In this document: in pieces, positions 18,073 through 26,711 of the stretch
How the letters are laid out: each line of letters opens with the position of its first letter
Numbering within the stretch: position 1 is the stretch's first letter
Assembly (NCBI GenBank): GCA_964549915.1
Contig: CAZJWX010000002.1
Coordinates: 210,806-274,805 of the forward strand
Length of the DNA stretch: 64,000 nucleotides
Reading direction: 5' to 3'
DNA from: JAUZRW01 sp964549915
GTDB taxonomy: Bacteria; Chloroflexota; Anaerolineae; Aggregatilineales; Phototrophicaceae
The notes under the pieces: model-generated
What the model was told of the DNA's origin: nothing
The model's database searches: none
What the model saw: only the letters and a program-made list of their open reading frames with translations
Position numbers and translations under genes: made by a program

Positions 18073-20097
18073 ATGGTCGCCGAACCTGCCGCGCTGAAAG
18101 AGCGCCAACTGCAACTGCTAATCGACCTGGATGAGGCGCGGGACTCCGTTGACGATGAAAGCGATCCGATGTGGATGTTTCGCCGTATCGTGCGCGTCTT
18201 GAAAGAACATTTCGAGGCGGATGCTTGCGCCATCTTACTCATTGATGTGCAATCCAACGAAGCAGGGGCGGTGATCGCCGCCGGGATGCCGCAAGATATG
18301 GCGCTCTCGTTGACCAGGGAAGCGGTCAAATTCAAGCAACCGCAATCGCTGGCCAGCAGCACCTGGGAGCATACGCTGGGGCTGCGCATCTTCCTCGACC
18401 GCGAGCAGAAGACCCCTGGCAGCATCGTCCTGGCACGCAACGAACTGGCGTTTCAGGAGACCGAAATCGCCCTGCTCAAGCTGGCAGAAGGGCAGATCGA
18501 CTCGGCAGTGTTGCAGGCGCGTACCATGTGGCGTCTGGCAGAACGTAATCGCGAACTAGAAGCCATCTACCAGATCGACCGCCTGCGCGATGATGCGATC
18601 GACGAGCAAAACCTGCTGGACAGCTTCGCTAATTTGCTGCAACGGCATTTTCAGGCGCACTTTTGCCAGTTCATCCTCTCGGATGTGGATACCAGCGCGT
18701 ACCGCACACGCGCACTGGTCTCACGGCGCAACCTCAGCGACAGCGCGAAGAACGCCCTCATCGACGCGACACGCGACATTCAGACCACCACGACCATCCC
18801 CGCCCCGGAGAGCGCCGGTACTTACCAACTGCTGGCAGCCCCCTTCATCGTGGCAGGGCAGCGGTTGGGAGCCGTCGTCGTCGGGCGCGAGAAGCCCTAT
18901 ACGATCAACGATACACGCTTGATGGTGGCAGCCACCAGCCAGATGGACTCCGCCGTTGCCAAGAGCCGAACAGCTACCGAACTCAAGCTGCGTAAGCGCG
19001 AACTGGAAGCCATCTATCGCATTGATCACATTCGCGATCGTGAAACCGATTTCGACCAGATGCTGCTGGCAGTGCTGCAAGAATTGTGTCATGCCGTCTC
19101 CAGCGAGACGGGATACCTGATGCTCTACAACGCGGATAAGCAAAATGCGCTCGAAATCCGCGCGGCAACCAAAGAAGGCCTGGTATCCAGCGATGAGTAC
19201 CTATCCGTGATTCAGCGCGTCTCACGAGAGGCGCTCGACACAGAACAGGCCGTGACGCATAACAATCTCGACGGCGCGGTACATTCCATCGTCGCCCTGC
19301 CGTTGATCCTCAATTCACAGATCATCGGCGTCTTCGGAGCCATCAACAGCAGCAACCCACGCGGCTTCACGCGGGATGACAGCCGGATGCTGACCGCCAT
19401 CACCAGTCAAGTAGATACCGCCGTCTTCGAGCGATTGGAGCGGCGGCGGATGCGCCAGGTGCTCAGCCGCTCGGTGGATCCGAAAGTGCTGGATGCCATG
19501 CTGACTCGCGCGGATGACAGCATCCTGGCAGGCGAACGGGTCGTGCTCACGGTGCTCTTCGCCGATTTGCGCGGCAGCACCGAATGGTCAGAGCGCACTG
19601 AACCGGAAGAACTGGTCTCGCTGCTGAATCAATTCCTGGGCTTGATGGTCGATGTGATCTTCAAGTACGGCGGAACGCTGGATAAGTTCGTCGGTGACGA
19701 AGTAATCGCCCTCTTTGGCAGTCCGCTGCCACTGGATAATCACGCGCATCAAGCGGCACAAGCCGCCCTGGAGATGCAGGCCGTCCATGAGCGCATGCGC
19801 AAACGGCTGGCGCAGCAGGGGCGAGAGATCCCGCAGATGGGCATTGGCATCAGCACGGGGGAAGTCATCGCCGGGGAATTTGGCCCCTCGATTCGCACCG
19901 ATTTCACCGCAATGGGCCGGGTCGTCAACCTGGGGGCACGCCTGTGCAGCGCTGCTGAGGGCAACCAGATCATCATCAGCGAAGAATTGGCGAACGTCCT
20001 CGACGAACGTGCCCGCACGCGCAGCCTGGAGCCAATCGCGCTCAAGGGCATCAGCAATCCGGTGCAACCCTACGAACTCTTGAGCTTACTGGACTGA
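18073..20097 (+). CDS. Multi-GAF class III nucleotidyl cyclase
   Basis: A 674-residue cytoplasmic protein. It has about three GAF-type sensor domains (roughly 30-165, 180-320, 345-480) linked by helical stretches that repeat the phrase LEAIYQIDRLRD / LEAIYRIDHIRD. The class III cyclase catalytic domain (about 500-650) follows. The two metal-binding Asp sites are in VLFADLRGST and KFVGDEVIALFG, and the Asn/Arg of VNLGARL are present. It likely makes cAMP in response to a ligand or redox signal. ATG at 18073 has AAAGGGG upstream; the longer frame from 17899 would overlap the divergent GTPase gene. Its stop overlaps the lysA start by one base. Confidence 0.85.
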   Translation: MVAEPAALKERQLQLLIDLDEARDSVDDESDPMWMFRRIVRVLKEHFEADACAILLIDVQSNEAGAVIAAGMPQDMALSLTREAVKFKQPQSLASSTWEHTLGLRIFLDREQKTPGSIVLARNELAFQETEIALLKLAEGQIDSAVLQARTMWRLAERNRELEAIYQIDRLRDDAIDEQNLLDSFANLLQRHFQAHFCQFILSDVDTSAYRTRALVSRRNLSDSAKNALIDATRDIQTTTTIPAPESAGTYQLLAAPFIVAGQRLGAVVVGREKPYTINDTRLMVAATSQMDSAVAKSRTATELKLRKRELEAIYRIDHIRDRETDFDQMLLAVLQELCHAVSSETGYLMLYNADKQNALEIRAATKEGLVSSDEYLSVIQRVSREALDTEQAVTHNNLDGAVHSIVALPLILNSQIIGVFGAINSSNPRGFTRDDSRMLTAITSQVDTAVFERLERRRMRQVLSRSVDPKVLDAMLTRADDSILAGERVVLTVLFADLRGSTEWSERTEPEELVSLLNQFLGLMVDVIFKYGGTLDKFVGDEVIALFGSPLPLDNHAHQAAQAALEMQAVHERMRKRLAQQGREIPQMGIGISTGEVIAGEFGPSIRTDFTAMGRVVNLGARLCSAAEGNQIIISEELANVLDERARTRSLEPIALKGISNPVQPYELLSLLD

Positions 20098-21338
20098 TGC
20101 TGAACGACTCGATTCGCTACCGGGACGGCGAACTGCATATTGATGACATTGCGGCGCGGGAAATCACCGCAGCAGTAGGGACGCCGACCTATGTCTACAG
20201 CTTGCGGCGGGTGCTGGATAACCTGAACTCGCTGGAAAGCGCTTTCGCGAAGCTGGATGCACACATCCACTACAGCGCCAAAGCAAATGCCAATCTCACC
20301 CTGCTGAAGACGCTCATCGCCCGGGGTGTCGGCATTGACTGTGTGAGTGGCGGTGAACTCTACAAGGCGCTGGCAGCGGGTACCGTCCCAGAACACTTGA
20401 TCTTCACTGGCGTTGGTAAGCGCAAAGATGAGATTCGCTATGCGCTCGAACAGCACGTGGGCTGGCTTGATGTCGAAAACGAGGGAGAACTGGCGCACAT
20501 CCAGGATATAGCGGCGGAAATCGGGCGTGAGACAGTGCGTCTATCGCTTCGGCTGAATCCCGATGTGCAGGCCAGCACACATCATCACATCGCCACCGGA
20601 CATGGCAAGGCCAAATTCGGCCTCTCACATGAGCATGTCGAACGTATCCTGACGGATTATGCAGACAATCCACTGCTGCACATCGAAGGCCTTCATGTCC
20701 ATATCGGCAGCCAATTGCATGACATTGAAGCCACTGTTGCAGCCATTCGGAAAGCCGTTGACCTGAGCGCACCCTACCCGCGCATACACACAATCAACAT
20801 CGGCGGTGGCTTCCCAGTCGCCTATCAGGCTGATGAGAGCATTCCTTCGTATCAAGAATTTGCGGATGCGCTGGAACCACTGCTGCGTGGGTATCACGTT
20901 TTGCTGGAACCGGGGCGCTCGCTCGTGGCAGATGCCGGGCTGCTCTTGACGGAGGTATTGTATGTGAAAGAGCAGGCGAACCAGCGCTTCGTGATCGTAG
21001 ACGCCAGCATGACCGAACTCCTACGTCCGGCCTTGTATGGGGCAACACATCAGATTGTGCCCGTGCAGACGAGCGAAGCCGCAGCCTCTTCGGCGCAAGT
21101 TGTGGGGCCTGTTTGCGAGACGACCGACGTACTCGGCGCAAGTGTACCGTTACCGCCTGTGCAACCGGGGCAATTCCTGGCACTCCTGACGACAGGGGCT
21201 TACGGCATGGTCATGTCCAGTACCTACAATGCACGTCCGCGTCCGGCGGAGGTATTGGTTGCGGCGGATGGCGACTCCTGGCGTACGACTCGGCAGCGGG
21301 AAACCTGGGCGGATTTGCTGCGCGAAGAGCTAGAATAA
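20097..21338 (+). CDS. lysA: Diaminopimelate decarboxylase
   Basis: A 413-residue fold-type III PLP enzyme that decarboxylates meso-diaminopimelate to lysine. The PLP Lys62 is in HYSAKAN. The glycine-rich phosphate-binding segment is INIGGGFP, the substrate-binding region LLEPGRSLV, and the dimer-partner Cys is in GPVCETTD. The length is normal. ATGC overlaps the TGA of the cyclase gene, so lysine synthesis is translationally coupled to an apparently unrelated signalling enzyme. The tail after residue 400 is unremarkable. Confidence 0.93.
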   Translation: MLNDSIRYRDGELHIDDIAAREITAAVGTPTYVYSLRRVLDNLNSLESAFAKLDAHIHYSAKANANLTLLKTLIARGVGIDCVSGGELYKALAAGTVPEHLIFTGVGKRKDEIRYALEQHVGWLDVENEGELAHIQDIAAEIGRETVRLSLRLNPDVQASTHHHIATGHGKAKFGLSHEHVERILTDYADNPLLHIEGLHVHIGSQLHDIEATVAAIRKAVDLSAPYPRIHTINIGGGFPVAYQADESIPSYQEFADALEPLLRGYHVLLEPGRSLVADAGLLLTEVLYVKEQANQRFVIVDASMTELLRPALYGATHQIVPVQTSEAAASSAQVVGPVCETTDVLGASVPLPPVQPGQFLALLTTGAYGMVMSSTYNARPRPAEVLVAADGDSWRTTRQRETWADLLREELE

Positions 21339-21399
21339 CCAGTCTTCGTTTTCAAAACCGACGTATTCTTGAATCGCACCCAGAATATGATGGAGTACC

Positions 21400-22005
21400 T
21401 CAGTGCGATAAACCTGGATCGCGCATACTCCATTCAAAAGACGGTTCTTGCGGGAAACTGTACCTTGCTTTGTACCGCATTTTGTTCAAAGCTGAGGATG
21501 GCAATTGCAGAAGATCAATCCAATATTGTTCAATGCGCTGTACTTCTTCTGCATTTTCCGTATGGCAGTGAATTTGTAGATGAACCAACTCATCATCTAC
21601 ACAAAGCTCTTCGCGCAGGAATCTCATAAATAGCATGATCATATGCGGATCAGAATTGGCAAAATGCATATGATTCTTTTTTGTCTTGCCTCCTTCAGCC
21701 CAATACAACATACAACCTGTGAGATGCAGGCGGCTACCGTTTTTGGCATGCTCACGCCCAGCTTGTTGATATGCTCTCCGCTGCTGTAGCCCTTTCTCAC
21801 GATTGGTTTGTGCGCCTTTGTTCTGCCCACCCCAGTGCGTCATATTTGCTTTCAGTGCTGCTCTCTGTTCGGGAGTTAATTCGATGTCGCGCACCCAATT
21901 GCTGATGGAGCCTCTGGAAACCCCAAGCTCCTCCACGATCGCTCCAACGGATTAACCAAGCTTGCGCAGTTCTCTGGCACGCCTGCGCTTCTCTGGCTTT
22001 GCCAT
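21400..22005 (-). pseudogene. Small HTH / homing-endonuclease-like gene interrupted by one stop codon
   Basis: A 201-codon frame beginning with ATG at 22005 (MAKPEKRRRARELRKLG), with TAA as codon 18 (21952-21954). It then runs uninterrupted through a helix-turn-helix (VEELGVSRGSISNWVRD) and a second domain with CMLYWAEGGKTKKNH, FANSDPHMIMLFMRFL and a Cys/His pair (IHCHTE). The phase does not change across the stop, and a Tyr (TAT/TAC) in that place would restore a normal HTH, so a single point mutation is likely. The second domain resembles small DNA-binding or endonuclease-like proteins; that assignment is weak. An internal start at codon 24 could still give a protein of about 178 residues with a partial HTH. 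Confidence 0.6.
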
Positions 22006-22079
22006 TTCCAACTCCCATAAATGAATCACGAGCCTCACTTAACTTTATGGCAGAATTTGAATGAGCAAAGTATAGAATC

Positions 22080-22111
22080 AAAACAGGCCACTCATTATGG
22101 TAGCCTGTTTT
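22080..22111 (-). terminator. Rho-independent terminator of the tRNA operon
   Basis: Minus-strand stem AAAACAGGC / GCCTGTTTT (9 bp) directly adjoining the 3' end of the last tRNA and ending in four T residues. Confidence 0.7.
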
Positions 22112-22185
22112 TGCTGATACCAAGACTCGAACTTGGAACCTCGTCATTATGAGTGACGCGCTCTAACCGGTTGAGCTATATCAGC
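22112..22185 (-). tRNA. tRNA-Met (CAT), elongator type
   Basis: Cloverleaf read on the minus strand: acceptor GCTGATA / TATCAGC, D-arm GCTC...GAGC, anticodon stem CGTCA / TGACG around CTCATAA (anticodon CAT), T-arm CCAAG-TTCGAGT-CTTGG, discriminator A. CCA is not encoded. It lacks the three G:C pairs of initiators, so it is an elongator Met or the tRNA-Ile whose CAT anticodon is modified to lysidine; the two cannot be separated by eye with certainty. Confidence 0.88.
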
Positions 22186-22194
22186 ACGCATGAG

Positions 22195-22266
<72 letters not shown>

Positions 22267-22279
22267 CCATTGAGTTGTT

Positions 22280-22302
22280 AAGGCGCTTTTCTCAAGCGCC
22301 TT
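22280..22302. terminator. Hairpin between R2lox gene and tRNAs
   Basis: Perfect 9-bp stem AAGGCGCTT / AAGCGCCTT with a 5-base loop, 73 bases after the R2lox stop and just before the tRNA pair on the same strand. There is no T tract. Confidence 0.5.
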
Positions 22303-22375
22303 GTCATCATATCAAGTTGCCGATGCAAAGTCAACGGCTAGAGCGTGATCTTACACAAATCTGTTACAAACCCAC

Positions 22376-23281
22376 TCAAGCATCATCTGCTGCAATGGCC
22401 TCGTCGGTGATGCGCTGTACCTCGTCCAGCGATGCCCCGCGCGAATGCTGAATCCGCTGCATACGCTTCTGAAACTGCATGGTCGCAAAGGCGACAAAAT
22501 CATCCACGTTCAAGCCGAAGGGCACGGGTTCGTACTGGTCGAAGGTCTCGGTGATGACACCCAGCGCCGGCAGCAGGAGCTGGTTCATCTGGGCTTCCGC
22601 CATCTCCCACAGTTCCGGGTGTTCTGCCACAAGGCGCGAGATCAGGTAGATGCCATAGGCAATGTGCCGCGACTCATCTTGTTTGAGCTTCTGCACCCCA
22701 GAGACGCAGCCCGGCATGATGTCGTTCTGGGAAAACATCGTGAAGTAGGAATGATAGCCCGTCTCCGCCAGCACACCTTCCACAATCATGTTATAGGTGA
22801 CAGACGCCAGCAACTGCGCTTCGGGCGAGTGGTCACTATCCAGGCGATGCAAGGCACGCGGCAGCGCTTCATAGAAGATCGTCTGATAGCTGGGCGTATG
22901 ATACGCGGAGAGGTCTTCCCCGCTGATACCCAGCACTTCATTCAGATAACGCTGGAAGAAATCTGTATGCTTGGCCTCTTCCCAGAGAAAGGTCGTCAGG
23001 AACATCTCCTCTTCGATGCGGCCTTCACGCGCAATGACCGTCATCAAGGGCAGCAAATCAAGCGTCACCGCCTCTTCCCCCGCGACGAAAAGAGAAGTCA
23101 GGCGTAGGATCACGTCTTTCTCATCATCGGCGAGCCTTGCCCAATCTTCACGGTCTCGTGAAAAATCAATTTCCGTCGGATTCCAGATGCCGTACACCTT
23201 GGCTTTTTCGAACAGCTTCATCGGTGGCGTATTCCGCTGAAGCCCGCGCGTCGTGGTGGTGAATTGTGTGTGCGTTTCCAT
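22376..23281 (-). CDS. R2-like ligand-binding oxidase (R2lox)
   Basis: A 301-residue ferritin-like di-metal protein of the R2lox group, not a true ribonucleotide reductase subunit. Metal ligands can be read as E69, E102, H105, E168, E203 and H206. V72 in GEEAVTLDLLP and Y163 in VTYNMIVEG match the residues that form the ether cross-link in the characterised Geobacillus enzyme. These proteins assemble a Mn/Fe centre and bind a fatty-acid-like ligand; the biological reaction is unknown. No nrdA-type gene is nearby, which supports R2lox. ATG at 23281 has GGGAGA upstream. It is divergent from uvrB. Confidence 0.88.
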   Translation of the reverse strand: METHTQFTTTTRGLQRNTPPMKLFEKAKVYGIWNPTEIDFSRDREDWARLADDEKDVILRLTSLFVAGEEAVTLDLLPLMTVIAREGRIEEEMFLTTFLWEEAKHTDFFQRYLNEVLGISGEDLSAYHTPSYQTIFYEALPRALHRLDSDHSPEAQLLASVTYNMIVEGVLAETGYHSYFTMFSQNDIMPGCVSGVQKLKQDESRHIAYGIYLISRLVAEHPELWEMAEAQMNQLLLPALGVITETFDQYEPVPFGLNVDDFVAFATMQFQKRMQRIQHSRGASLDEVQRITDEAIAADDA

Positions 23282-23391
23282 GAAAGTCTCCCGCTTTTCG
23301 AAGAACATTTTCGCCAAGTATACACGCTGTCAATTGATTTTGCGCAGCAACTTCTCATCGAACAGCCATACTCGAATACCGGGAAAACAGG

Positions 23392-23397
23392 TATAAT
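23392..23397 (+). promoter_or_regulatory. -10 element of the uvrB promoter
   Basis: A perfect TATAAT hexamer 40 bases upstream of the uvrB ATG and 14 bases before the LexA-like box. No good -35 hexamer is present at 16-18 bases, so the promoter may be weak or need extra contacts. Confidence 0.5.
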
Positions 23398-23410
23398 CCA
23401 ACCCCACCTC

Positions 23411-23424
23411 AGAACGAGCGTTCG
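23411..23424 (+). promoter_or_regulatory. LexA (SOS) operator of uvrB
   Basis: AGAACGAGCGTTCG matches 13 of 14 positions of the Gram-positive DinR/LexA box CGAAC-RNRY-GTTYG. It lies just after the TATAAT and before the uvrB start, where bound repressor would block transcription. uvrB is a classic SOS gene, which strengthens the call. Confidence 0.75.
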
Positions 23425-23437
23425 ATCGGAGCCACAG

Positions 23438-25468
23438 ATGCCGGAACTCAAAATTCACTCGCCGTTCCAGCCCACAGGCGATCAACCGAAGTCCATCGCC
23501 CAGCTTGTCGAAAACGTCGAAAATGGCATGAAGCATCAGACATTACTGGGTGCAACGGGCACGGGTAAGACCTATGTCGTCGGCAAGGTGATCGAAGCGA
23601 CACAGCGCCCAACGCTGGTATTGGCACATAACAAGACCCTCGCAGCGCAGTTGTATGCCGAGTTCAAGGAATTGTTCCCGAACAACGCCGTCGAGTACTT
23701 CGTCAGCTACTACGACTACTACCAACCAGAAGCCTACGTCCCGCGCTTCGACCTCTTCATCGAGAAGCAGACGCAGATCAACGAGCAGATTGAGCGGCTG
23801 CGGCTCTCGACATCGGCCTCGCTCTTCACACGGCGGGATGTCATCATCGTGGCGTCTGTCTCCTGCATCTACGGCCTGGGTGATCCGCAGAGCTGGCGCA
23901 AAGCCTCGGTCAGCCTCAGCGTGGGCGAAGAGATTCGGCGAGATCGGCTGCTGCGGGAACTGGTACGAATCCAGTATACGCGCAACGACCAGGTGCTGAA
24001 GCGTGGCTCCTTCCGGGTGCGTGGTGATACGCTGGAGATCATCCCGGGCTACAGCCAGACGGCCTACCGTGTCGCCATGTTCGGCGATGAAATTGAACGC
24101 ATCACCGAATTTGACCCACTGACCGGGGAACTCCTGGGCGAGTTCAACGAGGTGACGGTCTTCCCATCGCGCGAGTACATCTCCGATGATGAGAACATCC
24201 GCCAGGCGATCCACGATATCGAGCAAGAGCTTGAGGAACGGTTGGAGTTCTTCAAGAAAGATGGGCGGCTGGTAGAAGCGCAGCGCTTGCAGCAGCGCGT
24301 GAACTACGACCTGGATATGCTGCGCGAAGTGGGCTACACCTCCGGCATTGAGAATTACTCGCGCCATCTGGAACAGCGCCCGCCCGGCAGTGCGCCGTTC
24401 ACCCTGCTGGATTATTTGCCAGATGATCACCTGTTGGTGATCGACGAGAGCCACATGACCGTGCCCCAACTGCGCGGCATGTACAACGGCGACCGTGCGC
24501 GCAAAGAAGTGCTGGTCGATTATGGTTTCCGGCTTCCGAGCGCGATGGACAACCGCCCGCTGAAATTTGATGAGATTGAGCAGCGTTGGAATCAAGTGGT
24601 GTATACCAGTGCCACCCCCGGCCCCTACGAAGAAAAAGTCAGCGAAGCCGTCGTCGAGCAGATCATCCGCCCCACCGGGATCCTCGATCCGGTCGTAGAA
24701 GTGCGTCCGGTCGAGGGGCAGGTCGAAAACCTGCTGCAAGAGATCGCGGCACGCATCCAGAACAAACAGCGTGTGCTGGTGACGACGCTCACGCAGCGGA
24801 TGGCAGAAGAACTGGCGGGTTACCTCAACGAGATGGGAATCAAAGGGCAGTATCTGCACGCTGAGATTGATACGCTGGAGCGTGTGGAGATTCTGCGCGA
24901 TTTGCGAATGGGCGTCTTCGATGTCGTCGTCGGCATCAACCTGCTGCGTGAGGGGCTGGACTTGCCGGAAGTATCGCTGGTGGCGATCATGGATGCGGAC
25001 AAAGAGGGCTTCCTGCGCAGCGAATCATCGCTGATTCAGACGATTGGGCGCGCGGCACGTCATATCGAAGGGCACGTCATCATGTATGCCGATACCATCA
25101 CGCGCTCGATGCAAGCAGCCATCGACGAGACGAATCGCCGCCGCGAGATCCAACTCGCGCACAACCAGGAGCACGGGATCGAGCCGAAGTCGATCGTCAA
25201 GCAAATCCGCGACCTGACCGACCGCGTAAAATCCATGATGGCAGAAGAAGCCCCGGACGACATCCCAGAAGGTGTGGAAGAGGTCGATATGACCGCCTTG
25301 CCACCGGATAAGCTGCATAAGATGATCAAAGAACTGGAAGCTGAGATGAAGAAAGCCGCACAATCCCTCGAATTTGAGAAAGCGGCGGCACTGCGCGATC
25401 AGATCTTCGAACTACGCGGTGCGCTGGTAGAAAAACAGGGGGCAGAAGGCGACCTCGTAGCGGAATGA
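23438..25468 (+). CDS. uvrB: Excinuclease ABC subunit B
   Basis: A 676-residue UvrB, the helicase-like damage-verification subunit of nucleotide excision repair. It has Walker A GATGTGKT (about 39-46), the beta-hairpin region YYDYYQPEAYVP followed by IEKQTQINEQIERLR, the DEAH-like box VIDESHMT, and the C-terminal helicase motifs (GINLLREGLDLPE, QTIGRAARH). A UVR domain at the end (KAAQSLEFEKAAALRDQI) contacts UvrC. ATG at 23438 gives the family's standard N-terminus (FQPTGDQPKSI); the longer frame from 23264 overlaps the divergent gene and lacks support. A LexA-type box lies upstream. Confidence 0.96.
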   Translation: MPELKIHSPFQPTGDQPKSIAQLVENVENGMKHQTLLGATGTGKTYVVGKVIEATQRPTLVLAHNKTLAAQLYAEFKELFPNNAVEYFVSYYDYYQPEAYVPRFDLFIEKQTQINEQIERLRLSTSASLFTRRDVIIVASVSCIYGLGDPQSWRKASVSLSVGEEIRRDRLLRELVRIQYTRNDQVLKRGSFRVRGDTLEIIPGYSQTAYRVAMFGDEIERITEFDPLTGELLGEFNEVTVFPSREYISDDENIRQAIHDIEQELEERLEFFKKDGRLVEAQRLQQRVNYDLDMLREVGYTSGIENYSRHLEQRPPGSAPFTLLDYLPDDHLLVIDESHMTVPQLRGMYNGDRARKEVLVDYGFRLPSAMDNRPLKFDEIEQRWNQVVYTSATPGPYEEKVSEAVVEQIIRPTGILDPVVEVRPVEGQVENLLQEIAARIQNKQRVLVTTLTQRMAEELAGYLNEMGIKGQYLHAEIDTLERVEILRDLRMGVFDVVVGINLLREGLDLPEVSLVAIMDADKEGFLRSESSLIQTIGRAARHIEGHVIMYADTITRSMQAAIDETNRRREIQLAHNQEHGIEPKSIVKQIRDLTDRVKSMMAEEAPDDIPEGVEEVDMTALPPDKLHKMIKELEAEMKKAAQSLEFEKAAALRDQIFELRGALVEKQGAEGDLVAE

Positions 25469-25477
25469 GCGCTCAAT

Positions 25478-25505
25478 GTGGCGGCGCTGCAACTTGCGCC
25501 GCCAC
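25478..25505. terminator. Bidirectional hairpin after uvrB
   Basis: Perfect 9-bp GC-rich stem GTGGCGGCG / CGCCGCCAC with a 10-base loop in the 67-base gap between uvrB and the convergent glycosyltransferase-like gene. Confidence 0.55.
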
Positions 25506-25535
25506 ACCCTCGCTGCCAGCCAGCGGAACTACACA

Positions 25536-26711
25536 TCAGGCGCGGTCGAGCAGCGGTTGTGCGGATGTTTCAGCGTGGGCTTCTGTCGGCAATTGCAACA
25601 CAGCAGCCACGAATAACCCGGCGACCGTCAACGGCACGAAGACCTGATCATAGCCAAACTGCAAGAAGTTCAACCCATGCGCCCAGAACGGGATCGAAAG
25701 CAGCGTAATCCACCAGAAGATCGGTCTCCCTTCCGCGATGTAGAGCACGAAGAAATACGTCGGCAGCGCATAGATGAGCGTGTACGGATTGGTGTGGGGG
25801 ATAATCAACAGAATCCCGGTGATAACGGTCGTACTGGCAGCAATGATGCGCATCTCACCTGCCGGGTAAGCATTCCAGACGCGGCGGAACAGGTAGACGA
25901 AGAGTGCCAACACCCCGACTCCGAAGAAGACGCCGAAGACTGGCCCCAGCAGCAACGGTAAGAAGATGCCCCCCACTGCCCGGTAATTGCGCACCTGGTT
26001 GATGAAATTCAGCACCCAGAAGGGTTCAAAGAGCGCAGTCGCCGCCCAGAACACGACCATCAGCCCACCCCAATAGAGCGGTACACGGCGTTGTTTCGTG
26101 AGTAATGCAATCAACATCAACCCCAGGGACAAGACAACGCCATCCGGGCGAATCGACATCAAGGCGAGGAGGATAGCGGCGGGCATCTGCTGTTTGCGCG
26201 AGAGGAACCAGATCGCGCCGACCATGCAGGCCAGCACGTACCCTGTATACTGCGCCAGGATAATCGTCATGCCCACATAGCGGTAGCCGATGAACACTGT
26301 GACCGTCAAGAGCAACATCTTCCAGATCGGCAGCCGCTGCCCCAGAAAGCCAAACATATAGATGGCGGGCAGTGCCAGCAGGAAGAGGAAATTGAGCGAG
26401 CGCCATCCAGAGACGGCAATCTCATAAGGCAGGAACCACATTGGCGCCAATGTGATGCAAATATGTGCCGGGTACCAGAACGATTGCCCATCGCCCGTGA
26501 AGGAATCGATGCGGGCATCCACTTCCGGCGAATAGGGGTCGAGTCCTTCATAGAATGCCTGACAGGCGACATAGCGGTGGCGCGTATCGTCTCCGAGTTC
26601 ACGGATATGCCATTGGTCAAGCATGTAGGCCACAGCCGCCCACAACACAATTGCAAGCACGACGAGCAGCCAAATCTGCCCACGCCGGGGTGTCTGGGTC
26701 ATCGAGTTCAT
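25536..26711 (-). CDS. GT87/DUF2029-like polyprenyl-phosphate sugar transferase
   Basis: A 391-residue membrane protein with about ten hydrophobic helices. The first outer loop contains DDTRHRYVACQAFYEGLDPY, followed by FWYPAHICITLAPMW, the layout of GT87 mannosyl/arabinosyl transferases that use polyprenyl-phosphate sugars. The ATG overlaps the stop of the upstream methyltransferase (ATGA), and that gene overlaps the GT2 gene. The three form one operon that probably makes and transfers a lipid-linked sugar. The exact sugar is unknown. Confidence 0.75.
   Translation of the reverse strand: MNSMTQTPRRGQIWLLVVLAIVLWAAVAYMLDQWHIRELGDDTRHRYVACQAFYEGLDPYSPEVDARIDSFTGDGQSFWYPAHICITLAPMWFLPYEIAVSGWRSLNFLFLLALPAIYMFGFLGQRLPIWKMLLLTVTVFIGYRYVGMTIILAQYTGYVLACMVGAIWFLSRKQQMPAAILLALMSIRPDGVVLSLGLMLIALLTKQRRVPLYWGGLMVVFWAATALFEPFWVLNFINQVRNYRAVGGIFLPLLLGPVFGVFFGVGVLALFVYLFRRVWNAYPAGEMRIIAASTTVITGILLIIPHTNPYTLIYALPTYFFVLYIAEGRPIFWWITLLSIPFWAHGLNFLQFGYDQVFVPLTVAGLFVAAVLQLPTEAHAETSAQPLLDRA

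Noticed and set aside
22376..23281. Ribonucleotide reductase beta subunit
   Set aside because: The GEEAVTLDLLP motif and the Val/Tyr cross-link pair are specific for R2lox, and no large subunit is adjacent.
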